Source of the DNA: an uncultured SAR116 cluster alpha proteobacterium | GTDB lineage: Bacteria; Pseudomonadota; Alphaproteobacteria; Puniceispirillales; Marisalimonadaceae | Direction: 5' to 3' | Length of the DNA: 64,000 bases | Assembly (NCBI GenBank): GCA_902622875.1 | Contig: CACNRW010000007.1 | Location: 17,219 to 81,218 of the forward strand | Shown: one piece after another, positions 57,385 to 64,000 of the stretch | Position numbering within the stretch: position 1 is the stretch's first letter | Layout: every line of letters starts with the position of its first letter | Made by a program: the position numbers and the translations under genes | The notes under the pieces: model-generated | What the model was told of the DNA's origin: nothing | Databases searched by the model: none | Seen by the model: the letters and a program-made list of their open reading frames with translations, nothing else

Positions 57385-58599
57385 ATGAAATCAGTAGAAA
57401 TTAAAAAAAACTTACCAAAAGAATGTTTTCATAAAATTTGTGTTGTAGGCGGAGGTTTGACAGGTGCTATTATGACCTTAATGCTTAAAAAGTCTAATTT
57501 ATTTAAATCGGATGAAATTGGATGGATTAAACCTAAAATTAAGGCCTCCAATGACATACGAACTACGTTTTTTAATGAAAAGAGTTTAGAGTTACTTAAA
57601 GGATTAAATCTATTAAAAAATCTTGGGAGTAATGATTATACATATATAAAAAAAATTCAGGTATTTGGAATGGATAGCTTATCTCCTTTAGAATGGTATT
57701 ATTCCGAACCAGAATTAAATTTTGGAGCCGTTATTAAAAATGACATTATTTTAAAATCTGTTATTGAACAGTTAAATGATATCAAACATTATGAAAGTTT
57801 GGTTACAAACACTCAACACGATGATTTTGAAAGAACTTTGTATTTAAAAGATAAAACAATTATAAAAACCTATTTAGTTTTAGCTGCAGATGGCAAAAAT
57901 TCCTATCTAAGAAAGTTATTGTCAATAAGGGCTTTTCAGAAAAAAGTTAACCACGTAGCTCTATCTGGATTTTTACAAAAGTCAAAAAATCATAACAATA
58001 CTGCTATTCAAGCTTTTACAGATTTAGGCCCTATTGGTCTTTTGCCATTTGAAAATACAAATATTATCAATTTTGTTCAAAGTATTGAAGAAAGTAAATG
58101 TAAACAAATTTTATCAAAAACTAACCCAGAACAATATATATGCGATAACTTGAATGGTTTTTTTTCTCACGTTGACTTTAAATTTAAGCCTTTAAAAAAA
58201 GTGAACCAATTTAATAATATATTATCTAGTTGGAAACTAGATTTAAACTTCATAGTCAATCCAACAGCATATAGGGCAATATTAATTGGTGATGCTGCAC
58301 ATTCAATACACCCTCTTGCTGGACAAGGGTTCAACTTAGCTTTAAGGGATTGTTCTTCAGTAATAAAATCAATAAGTGATAATTTAAAGTTTGGACATGA
58401 TCTAGGCGAAAACTCTATTTTAAATTCTTATAAAGATGATAGATTACCTAAAACCTTAGCAATGACTACAATTACTGATTTTCTTTTTTATGGATTTACA
58501 TCTAAGTCCAAAAAAACACAGTTATTTTTGACAAAGGGAATGGAGACGTTGAATAAAACTAAGTTGAAAAATATATTTAGAGATATTGCTTCAGTTTAA
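57385..58599 (+). CDS. UbiH/UbiF/COQ6-type FAD hydroxylase
   Basis: A 404-residue flavin monooxygenase of ubiquinone synthesis. The FAD loop is CVVGGGLTGAIMTLML (about 19-34), VLAADGKNSYLRKL near residue 163 and the signature GDAAHSIHPLAGQGFNLALRD near residue 305-325 is diagnostic of the UbiH group. It probably hydroxylates the ring of a polyprenyl-phenol at the membrane. Which carbon cannot be told. It stands alone after a divergent promoter region and overlaps the DUF971 gene end by 9 bases. Confidence 0.9.
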   Translation: MKSVEIKKNLPKECFHKICVVGGGLTGAIMTLMLKKSNLFKSDEIGWIKPKIKASNDIRTTFFNEKSLELLKGLNLLKNLGSNDYTYIKKIQVFGMDSLSPLEWYYSEPELNFGAVIKNDIILKSVIEQLNDIKHYESLVTNTQHDDFERTLYLKDKTIIKTYLVLAADGKNSYLRKLLSIRAFQKKVNHVALSGFLQKSKNHNNTAIQAFTDLGPIGLLPFENTNIINFVQSIEESKCKQILSKTNPEQYICDNLNGFFSHVDFKFKPLKKVNQFNNILSSWKLDLNFIVNPTAYRAILIGDAAHSIHPLAGQGFNLALRDCSSVIKSISDNLKFGHDLGENSILNSYKDDRLPKTLAMTTITDFLFYGFTSKSKKTQLFLTKGMETLNKTKLKNIFRDIASV

Positions 58600-58926
58600 T
58601 TGCAGGGAATTATAATAACTTTCTATGTATTTTTTTTGATGTTTGCCGTAGTCGTATAATAAATTCCAACTAAAAATTCCAGAACTGTGGTTATCAGAAA
58701 AAATAATCCTTATCGCATAATTTCCAACTTCCTCAATTTTATTTATCAATACATTTTTCTTATTTTTTACTATTATTTTTGGACCTCCGTGACCTTGGAC
58801 ATCTGCAGAAGGACATTCTACTCTAAGTAGTTCGGCAGAAATTTTAAAACTAGATTCGTCATTAAATAAAATAAATAAATATTCACCATTTTTTAATTTT
58901 TCTATAGAGACCGGCCAAACTTCCAT
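58591..58926 (-). CDS. DUF971 domain protein
   Basis: This 111-residue protein consists only of the DUF971 domain (the N-terminal part of gamma-butyrobetaine hydroxylase): FKISAELLRVECPSADVQGHG in the first half and IIFSDNHSSGIFSWNLLYDYG near the end, a pattern linked with Fe-S assembly factors. Its 3' end overlaps the UbiH-type gene on the other strand. Members sit near iron-sulfur or ApbC genes in other bacteria; none is close here. Confidence 0.85.
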   Translation of the reverse strand: MEVWPVSIEKLKNGEYLFILFNDESSFKISAELLRVECPSADVQGHGGPKIIVKNKKNVLINKIEEVGNYAIRIIFSDNHSSGIFSWNLLYDYGKHQKKYIESYYNSLQLN

Positions 58927-59036
58927 ATGAAATATTCCTTTTAAAGTTTAAACTATTTCGTGTTAACTCTAACTATCTTAAAGAAATTATAATGTAATAA
59001 AAACACATGTAATTATTTTAGTTGAGAACATTTGCC

Positions 59037-59690
59037 TCAATGTTTAACAATTTGTGAAATATCTTCTTGACTGGCATAACTCTCTATAATTGATTGTAAC
59101 AAATCACCCCTTTTAGATATTGATACTGTTTCTAACAACAACTGTTTTTCTTCAAATGCAAGAGGGCAAATCATCGTTATTTGATCAACAAAGTTATAAT
59201 CGTTACAGTTATCAATTACTTCAAAGTTAACTTTAATATTTTTAATCTTAAAATATTTTTTTAGTGATGACTTTAGACTTGTAAATTTTTCATTTATGTT
59301 TTGTTTTTTTAAGTCTTGACTAAATCTATCCCATTTAATTTGGGCTTCTTTAAAATTTTTTCTATTAGTCTTTTCAGAAATTAGCTCAAATCTACTCAAG
59401 CCTTTTAAAGTTATCAGATACCTCTTATCTTCTGTTTCTTCAAACTTTATAATTTTACCTGCACAACCAACGTCATAAAGTTTGTTTTGATTAGAATTGT
59501 TGGGTTGTATTATTCCAACTAACCTACTCTTTGACGAAACAGCTTTATTAATCATTTCTAAATAACGTGTTTCAAAAATATTTAATGGGAGATACGTATT
59601 GGGAAACATTACCACCCCTTCAAGAGGAAATACTGGTATGAGATCAGGAAGTCCATTATCAATATTATTGTTAATTGTCATTTGATACAT
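59037..59690 (-). CDS. LON substrate-binding-domain protein
   Basis: About 217 residues of the Lon N-terminal (PUA-like) domain without an ATPase or protease part. LIPVFPLEGVVMFPNTYLPL is the family start and GKIIKFEETEDKRYLITLKG and RFELISEK follow. The start is uncertain among ATGs at 59690 and 59681; the 5' end lies next to, but with this choice does not overlap, the CnoX-like gene end. The pairing of LON-N and CnoX-like genes is common in alphaproteobacteria and suggests a role in protein quality control. Confidence 0.85.
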   Translation of the reverse strand: MYQMTINNNIDNGLPDLIPVFPLEGVVMFPNTYLPLNIFETRYLEMINKAVSSKSRLVGIIQPNNSNQNKLYDVGCAGKIIKFEETEDKRYLITLKGLSRFELISEKTNRKNFKEAQIKWDRFSQDLKKQNINEKFTSLKSSLKKYFKIKNIKVNFEVIDNCNDYNFVDQITMICPLAFEEKQLLLETVSISKRGDLLQSIIESYASQEDISQIVKH

Positions 59691-59700
59691 ATACTTTTTT

Positions 59701-60609
59701 CTATGAAAATAGTAAAGTAGCAAGCTTTCTTCTTGCATTTATTGTTTCTTCGGCTTCAAAACCAGCAGATGTAAAAAATTCTAATAATTGTTTTCTAGCT
59801 TTTTGTTCTTTCCAATCTCTATCTATTTTAATTGATGTTAATAACATATCAAAAGAAGCTTCTATTTCATTATTTCCAAACAAGGCGATGGCCATTTCTA
59901 ATAAATAATCTAAATTTTGTGGATCTTTTTTCAAATTATCTTTTAATACTTGTATGTTTTCCTTCGCTTTAAACGCCTTCTCTGAGGTGCTTAGAGATAA
60001 TAAAGCGTCTGTAACAGGTTTAGAGTTTTGTATTTCAGCGTCTAATTCATCAATGATATTTCTAACTTCTTTAAACTTATTAAGACCAATCATTGATCTA
60101 ATTAGAGTTCCAAAACCTAATTGGCTTTCAGGATCAAATTGTAAAATTTTTTGAGCAATATTTAACGCATCACTCCAATTCCTCTCTTCAATTTTTTGTT
60201 GAGCAGTTGCAAGTAAGACTTCGACTTCTTCACCAGGTCCTGATAAATTTGCTGATTTTCTTACAAACTCTAAAATTTCACTATTAATTTTAACACCTTG
60301 GAACCCATCAACTACTTTACCTTCAAAAAATGTATAAACTGTGGGAATTGATTGAATTCTTAATTGAGCAGCAATATCTTGATTTTGATCTATATCAATT
60401 TTAGCTAAAGTGATTTTTTCCCATTGATCTTTTACAGCGTTTTCTAATAATGGCGTAAGCTGTTTACAGGGTTCACACCAAGGAGCCCAAAAGTCTACTA
60501 TTATTGGTTTTTCCTTCGAAGCTTCAATTACATCGGTCATAAACGTGTCAGCATTCACATCAATGATGTTAGTTTTTGAAATCATGCTATCTTTATCAAT
60601 ATTATTCAT
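59701..60609 (-). CDS. cnoX: Thioredoxin-TPR fusion, CnoX/YbbN-like
   Basis: A 302-residue cytosolic protein. The thioredoxin domain (about 18-125) has the active-site CEPC in DFWAPWCEPCKQLTPLL. TPR-like helices follow (about 130-302), with SDALNIAQKILQFDPESQLG as one clear unit. E. coli CnoX protects clients from over-oxidation and hands them to GroEL. The CxxC is intact, so reducing activity is likely, unlike the SQHC of E. coli. AGGAG is 12 bases before the ATG. The LON-N gene follows. Confidence 0.9.
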   Translation of the reverse strand: MNNIDKDSMISKTNIIDVNADTFMTDVIEASKEKPIIVDFWAPWCEPCKQLTPLLENAVKDQWEKITLAKIDIDQNQDIAAQLRIQSIPTVYTFFEGKVVDGFQGVKINSEILEFVRKSANLSGPGEEVEVLLATAQQKIEERNWSDALNIAQKILQFDPESQLGFGTLIRSMIGLNKFKEVRNIIDELDAEIQNSKPVTDALLSLSTSEKAFKAKENIQVLKDNLKKDPQNLDYLLEMAIALFGNNEIEASFDMLLTSIKIDRDWKEQKARKQLLEFFTSAGFEAEETINARRKLATLLFS

Positions 60610-60692
60610 TATTTTAATGTTCTCCTTTTAATAAAATATTTACATTGATACAGTTGTAAATTTATTCAACAACATATTACAAAATACTACAA

Positions 60693-60721
60693 TTGACCAA
60701 TCTTGAAAGTGTGTATATTTA
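60693..60721 (+). promoter_or_regulatory. Candidate sigma-70 promoter for the Gfo/Idh-DegT pair
   Basis: TTGACC at 60693-60698 and TATTTA at 60716-60721 are spaced by 17 bases, giving a leader of about 38 bases before the ATG at 60766. A good -35 with a fair -10. Confidence 0.5.
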
Positions 60722-60765
60722 ATTATTATTATTATATTAAATCATTATAAAATTGATACTTTGAT

Positions 60766-61725
60766 ATGACTAAAAAACTGAATATTGCTCTAATCGGTTG
60801 TGGTAGCTGGGGGAAAAATATAGCCAGAAACTTACATAAAATAGGGGTGTTAGCTTGTATATATGATACAGACCAAAGTTTATCACAAAAATTTTGTCAC
60901 GATTTTAATTTACCCTGCTATACGATTAACGATATTTTTAAAAATGAAAATATACAAGCCTTAGTAATAGCAACATCTGCTAAAACACATAAAGATTTAG
61001 CCGAAGAGGCTCTAATTAATAATAAGGATATTTTAATAGAAAAACCATTTTGCTTATCTTTGTCTGATGCAAATACCCTTTCAGAATTAGCTATAAAGAA
61101 AAATAGAGTTTTAATGGTTGGACATCTATTAAATTATCATAATGCATTTATCAAAATGAAAGATCTTATTATAGAAGGTAAAATAGGAGAGACCAAAAAT
61201 ATTCGGGCTCACAGGTTAGCTTTAGGTGCTATTCGTTCGCATGAGTCTGTTTTATATGACTTAGCAGCACATGATATATCTATGGTTCTTGCTATAATGC
61301 AAGAATTACCAGTGGAGATAAATGCTCACTCCATTCATCATAATTCTAATATTGGACCAGATGCAATTAGTATTAAGCTCTCTTTCAAAAAAGGGGCTAC
61401 AGCATTAATAAATTGTGATTGGATGTGTCCTTATAAAGAACATAAGTTTTCTGTTATTGGTTCTAAAGGATCTCTAATATTTGATGATATACAAAGCTGG
61501 TCAAAAAAACTTTGTTATAATCCATCAAGTATTAACTCAGATAATTCTATTGATATGTTCCCAATTGAAAAAATTATACTTAAAGAAAGTGAACCCCTCA
61601 AAAATGAGTTAGAAGAATTTATTAGCTGTGTACAAGCAAGGAAAAAACCTTTAACAGATCATCAAGAAGCAGTTAATGTCCAAAGTGTGATGCAGATGAT
61701 AGAAAAAAAACTACAAAATATTTAG
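60766..61725 (+). CDS. Gfo/Idh/MocA family NAD-dependent oxidoreductase
   Basis: A 319-residue sugar dehydrogenase. The Rossmann loop ALIGCGSWGKNIARNL is at about 8-23, and the cofactor/catalytic Lys lies in DILIEKPFCLS near residue 93. A His in LYDLAAHDISM lies near residue 169. Within amino-sugar pathways (WlbA type) such an enzyme oxidises the C3 hydroxyl before transamination. The DegT aminotransferase gene follows 7 bases later, fitting a 3-amino sugar pathway. The actual nucleotide sugar is not known. Confidence 0.87.
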   Translation: MTKKLNIALIGCGSWGKNIARNLHKIGVLACIYDTDQSLSQKFCHDFNLPCYTINDIFKNENIQALVIATSAKTHKDLAEEALINNKDILIEKPFCLSLSDANTLSELAIKKNRVLMVGHLLNYHNAFIKMKDLIIEGKIGETKNIRAHRLALGAIRSHESVLYDLAAHDISMVLAIMQELPVEINAHSIHHNSNIGPDAISIKLSFKKGATALINCDWMCPYKEHKFSVIGSKGSLIFDDIQSWSKKLCYNPSSINSDNSIDMFPIEKIILKESEPLKNELEEFISCVQARKKPLTDHQEAVNVQSVMQMIEKKLQNI

Positions 61726-61732
61726 GTCACTC

Positions 61733-62872
61733 ATGATACCATTTATTGATTTAAAATCTCAACAGAAACTTATTCGTAATAAAATCGAAGAACGTATAAA
61801 AACAGTTTTGGATCATGGACAATATATTTTAGGACCAGAGGTTAAGGAGCTTGAAAAAAAGCTTAGTATTTTCACTGGTGCAAAATATGTATTATGTTGT
61901 TCGAGTGGGACAGATGCATTGTTATTAGCTCTTTTGGGACTAAAACTCAAAGCAGGTGAGGGTGTAATAGTACCTGCCTTTTCATTTGCATCATCTGCAG
62001 AAGTTATGCCCTTGTTAGGAGCAATACCAGTTTTTATAGACGTAGAAAAAGATACATTTAACTTAGATCCAAGTAAGCTAGCTGATGCTTTTAAAACAGC
62101 TACAGAAATAGGAATTAAAGTTAAAGGCATAATGTCTGTTGGGTTATTTGGACAAACTGCTCATATGAAACCAATCAATGAATTTGCCAAAAATAATAAC
62201 TTGTGGGTTCTTGACGATGCAGCCCAGTCATTTGGAGGAAAATATTATGGGAATAATGTTGGAAACCTCTGCGAAGTATCTGCAACTTCATTTTTTCCCG
62301 CAAAACCACTAGGATGCTACGGTGATGGAGGTGCTATTTTTACAAATGATCCTGAAATATACGAAATAGCTAACTCTTCTCATGTTCATGGAATGGGCAA
62401 AAATAGATATGAATATGAAAGAATTGGTATGAATGCTCGAATATCAACCATTCAAGCTGCAATATTATTAGAAAAACTTGAAATTTTTCCTTCAGAGTTA
62501 AGAAAAAGACAGAACGTTGCCCATAATTATAATAAACATCTTAATGATTTAAAACTTAATATAAAATTACCTTTAATTAAAAATAAATGCGTAAGTAGTT
62601 GGGCTCAATATACTATAATATTACCTGAGAACATTGATAGATCTAAGCTGCAACAAGAGTTGAATTCTAAAGGTATTCCGACCGCAATATATTATCCCAT
62701 TCCACTCAGTGAACACGAACCTTACAAGAACTTCCCAATATCTAAAGGTGGACTATCAAATACAAATTACCTAGCACGAAACGTTTTATCATTGCCTATG
62801 CATCCATATTTAACCGAGGATGACATTATCAACATTTCAAAAAATATTCATGAAGCTTTTAAAAATAACTAA
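61733..62872 (+). CDS. DegT/DnrJ/EryC1/StrS aminotransferase
   Basis: This 379-residue PLP enzyme transfers an amino group from glutamate to a keto sugar. The PLP-Lys is Lys191 in SFFPAKPLGCYGDGG; VLDDAAQSFGG at 159-169 holds the Asp-Gln pair that binds PLP. The start IPFIDLKSQ is typical of sugar aminotransferases such as WlbE/FdtB. It directly follows the Gfo/Idh/MocA gene, so oxidation and transamination are probably consecutive. Acyltransferase and transferase genes for the product are not nearby. Confidence 0.9.
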   Translation: MIPFIDLKSQQKLIRNKIEERIKTVLDHGQYILGPEVKELEKKLSIFTGAKYVLCCSSGTDALLLALLGLKLKAGEGVIVPAFSFASSAEVMPLLGAIPVFIDVEKDTFNLDPSKLADAFKTATEIGIKVKGIMSVGLFGQTAHMKPINEFAKNNNLWVLDDAAQSFGGKYYGNNVGNLCEVSATSFFPAKPLGCYGDGGAIFTNDPEIYEIANSSHVHGMGKNRYEYERIGMNARISTIQAAILLEKLEIFPSELRKRQNVAHNYNKHLNDLKLNIKLPLIKNKCVSSWAQYTIILPENIDRSKLQQELNSKGIPTAIYYPIPLSEHEPYKNFPISKGGLSNTNYLARNVLSLPMHPYLTEDDIINISKNIHEAFKNN

Positions 62873-62885
62873 TTTTTGATTTTTC

Positions 62886-62913
62886 TTGATACTATCAATT
62901 AGAATGTTATATT
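62886..62913 (+). promoter_or_regulatory. Candidate promoter for tRNA-Gly
   Basis: TTGATA at 62886-62891 and TATATT at 62908-62913 are 16 bases apart and end 13 bases before the mature tRNA 5' end. The two hexamers are each close to consensus. Confidence 0.5.
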
Positions 62914-62926
62914 TCATTTTAATTAA

Positions 62927-63001
62927 GCGGGCGTAGCTCAGTGGTAGAGCATCTCGTTGCCAACGAGAATGTCGAGAGTTCGAATCTCTTCGCCCGCTCC
63001 A
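62927..63001 (+). tRNA. tRNA-Gly (anticodon GCC)
   Basis: Acceptor arms GCGGGCG (62927-62933) and CGCCCGC (62991-62997) pair perfectly. The D-arm is AGCTCAGTGGTAGAGC. The anticodon arm is TCTCG-TTGCCAA-CGAGA with anticodon GCC, and the T-arm contains GTTCGAATC. The 3' CCA is encoded (62999-63001). It is the only RNA gene seen in the window. Confidence 0.97.
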
Positions 63002-63032
63002 ATTTCATAATTGTAGAAAAGCTTGTCCACAG

Positions 63033-63063
63033 ATATTTTGAACAAAAAGCAGTTCCAAAATAT
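63033..63063. other. AT-rich hairpin just downstream of tRNA-Gly
   Basis: ATATTTTG plus AAC (63033-63043) pairs with GTT plus CAAAATAT (63052-63063) with one bulged C. This gives an 11-bp stem and an 8-base loop, 32 bases after the tRNA end. No T-run follows, so terminator or processing signal is only possible. Confidence 0.4.
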
Positions 63064-63174
63064 TTGTCAGGCAAAAGAAAAGTATAAACCAAATAAATTT
63101 TTAAGTCTGAAATTGTTTATTACAATACTTTCAATAATGACAACTCAAAGTTATTTTCCATTATATTCCTATGA

Positions 63175-63468
63175 TTAGTACTCTTTACTGTTATTAAGTT
63201 CATAAAGAGTTTTACCTTTGTACATCCAAAATTGTGGACCAGCAATTTTACCCCATTCATACCCCATCTCATTAATTATAGTTAATGCTGATTTAGATAA
63301 AGATGTTATTTCACCTTCTATCTTACCAAGTCTTATGAGGTTGTTACGAATAGACTTTTGACTACGATTAAGATTTCTACAGATTTTATAAACAGAGTAA
63401 CCTCCATCAAACATTCTACGAAGTTCAGCTGTCTCATATTTTGTATATCTTCCAACTCTTCTATTCAT
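63175..63468 (-). CDS. Small protein with a likely helix-turn-helix
   Basis: This 97-residue protein has an N-terminal basic region with TAELRRMFDGGYSVYKICRN and SQKSIRNNLIRLG, a pattern of three helices like the HTH of GcrA or SANT-type DNA-binding proteins. A C-terminal part follows with EMGYEWGKIAGPQFWMYKG, which I do not recognise. It is in the same direction as, and 11 bases after, a small membrane gene. A regulatory role is inferred only from the HTH. Confidence 0.55.
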   Translation of the reverse strand: MNRRVGRYTKYETAELRRMFDGGYSVYKICRNLNRSQKSIRNNLIRLGKIEGEITSLSKSALTIINEMGYEWGKIAGPQFWMYKGKTLYELNNSKEY

Positions 63469-63479
63469 AATTAAAACTT

Positions 63480-63698
63480 CTAGCTATAATTAATAACCGC
63501 TCCACACCATACTGAAAATGATAACCAAAGTATTGGAATACTATATTCGCAATTATTTTCATATCCGTAATAAATAACAAATGCGAACCATATACCAAAC
63601 CATAAAACCCAGCCTATATGAAAATCATAATCTTTAAGAGCAAGGTAGCCTGTTATAAAAATTATTATTGGAATACCAATAAAATTTCTTAGATTCAT
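63480..63698 (-). CDS. Small membrane protein of unknown function
   Basis: 72 residues, mostly hydrophobic, with about three short membrane segments (IGIPIIIFITGYLAL, VLWFGIWFAFVIYYG, ILWLSFSVWCGAVI). It precedes the HTH-like gene by 11 bases on the minus strand. Family not recognised. An AGGA-containing stretch (TAAGGAAC) stands before the ATG, supporting a real gene. Confidence 0.5.
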   Translation of the reverse strand: MNLRNFIGIPIIIFITGYLALKDYDFHIGWVLWFGIWFAFVIYYGYENNCEYSIPILWLSFSVWCGAVINYS

Positions 63699-63805
63699 TT
63701 TGCTTGTTCCTTACAGGATTAATTTATTTCAAATTTATCATAAATTAGTAACATAAGAAGACTTTAGTATATTTTAAATTGAATTTTAATTTAGAGGTTA
63801 GAGGT

Positions 63806-64000
63806 ATGTACACAAGAACTCATATTTTTAAATTTGTTAATAAGGTATCAAAAGATTCTTTCAGACTTTTTTGTATTAATTACACAGATACTTTATTTAA
63901 AGACGGTCTCAATTTTTCTTTATTTATTGATATTTCTGACACCTCATTTCAATTCTTAACAGTTTGGAAGTCAGAAAAAGAATGGGCAAAGTCTTATAAA
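63806..64000 (+). CDS. Unknown protein, N-terminal part only
   Basis: 65 codons, running off the right edge. The start ATG at 63806 has AGAGG at 63792-63796, about nine bases upstream. The sequence MYTRTHIFKFVNKVSKDSF then FSLFIDISDTSFQFLTVWKS ends in EKEWAKSYK. The strand-strand-helix look and the TVWKSEKEW segment recall dimeric alpha-beta barrel (ABM-like) proteins, but that is a guess. It is divergent from the small membrane gene. Confidence 0.5.
   Translation, partial: MYTRTHIFKFVNKVSKDSFRLFCINYTDTLFKDGLNFSLFIDISDTSFQFLTVWKSEKEWAKSYK

Noticed and set aside
62980-63001. Attachment site at the 3' end of tRNA-Gly
   Set aside because: No second copy of the tRNA end and no integrase can be seen in the 1 kb available, so it is not listed as a feature.
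63023-63031. TTGTCCACA as a DnaA box and replication origin
   Set aside because: One near-match with no other boxes, no dnaA, dnaN or gidA nearby; chance in an AT-rich spacer is likely.

Overview
The window is a dense, visibly AT-rich stretch of a bacterial chromosome. Gene order points to an alphaproteobacterium: dapF-mtaB-ftsY-ffh-rpsP-rimM-trmD-rplS-leuC-leuD-leuB-asd runs as one minus-strand series, and the TCA genes sdhCDAB-zapE-mdh-sucCDAB-lpdA follow each other. Low GC, short spacers, many overlapping genes and a lack of mobile elements suggest a streamlined, probably marine, lineage. The sequence alone does not settle the clade.

Layout. 1-2 kb: the start of an aminotransferase, a small anchored protein and an amidase. 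2-7.9 kb: a tightly coupled operon for a CDP-linked, probably C-methylated 6-deoxyhexose, with an acetyltransferase and a GT2 glycosyltransferase. 8-12.6 kb: a GldA/GldF/GldG-like ABC system with a DUF4340 protein. 12.6-19.7 kb: small metabolic genes, an MFS exporter, HtpG and an SMR transporter. 19.7-33.1 kb: nearly the whole lower TCA cycle plus lpdA. 33.1-46.2 kb: a DMT transporter, leucine and aspartate-family synthesis, the ribosome/SRP block, mtaB, dapF and xthA.

46.5-53 kb holds loosely packed surface-glycan genes: TylF- and FkbM-type methyltransferases, a GT-B-like protein, two GT-A-like proteins and a TPR-glycosyltransferase. The TPR gene lies downstream of dapC-ftsK-lolA and so ties glycan transfer to envelope and division genes. 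57.4-60.6 kb carries a UbiH-type hydroxylase, a DUF971 protein, a LON-N protein and a CnoX-like thioredoxin. 60.7-62.9 kb has a Gfo/Idh/MocA oxidoreductase and a DegT aminotransferase, then tRNA-Gly(GCC). The last kilobase holds small unknown genes.

The strongest oddity is the 2-oxoglutarate dehydrogenase E2 (sucB). Its E3-binding domain lies before the lipoyl domain instead of after it, and a well-placed internal ribosome site and ATG sit exactly where the lipoyl domain begins. Other notable points are a 24-bp repeat array encoding a long acidic Ala/Pro/Glu tail on ribosomal protein S16, a GC-rich imperfect hairpin in the ffh leader, and the C-methyl sugar operon. No CRISPR array, insertion sequence, rRNA or prophage was seen.
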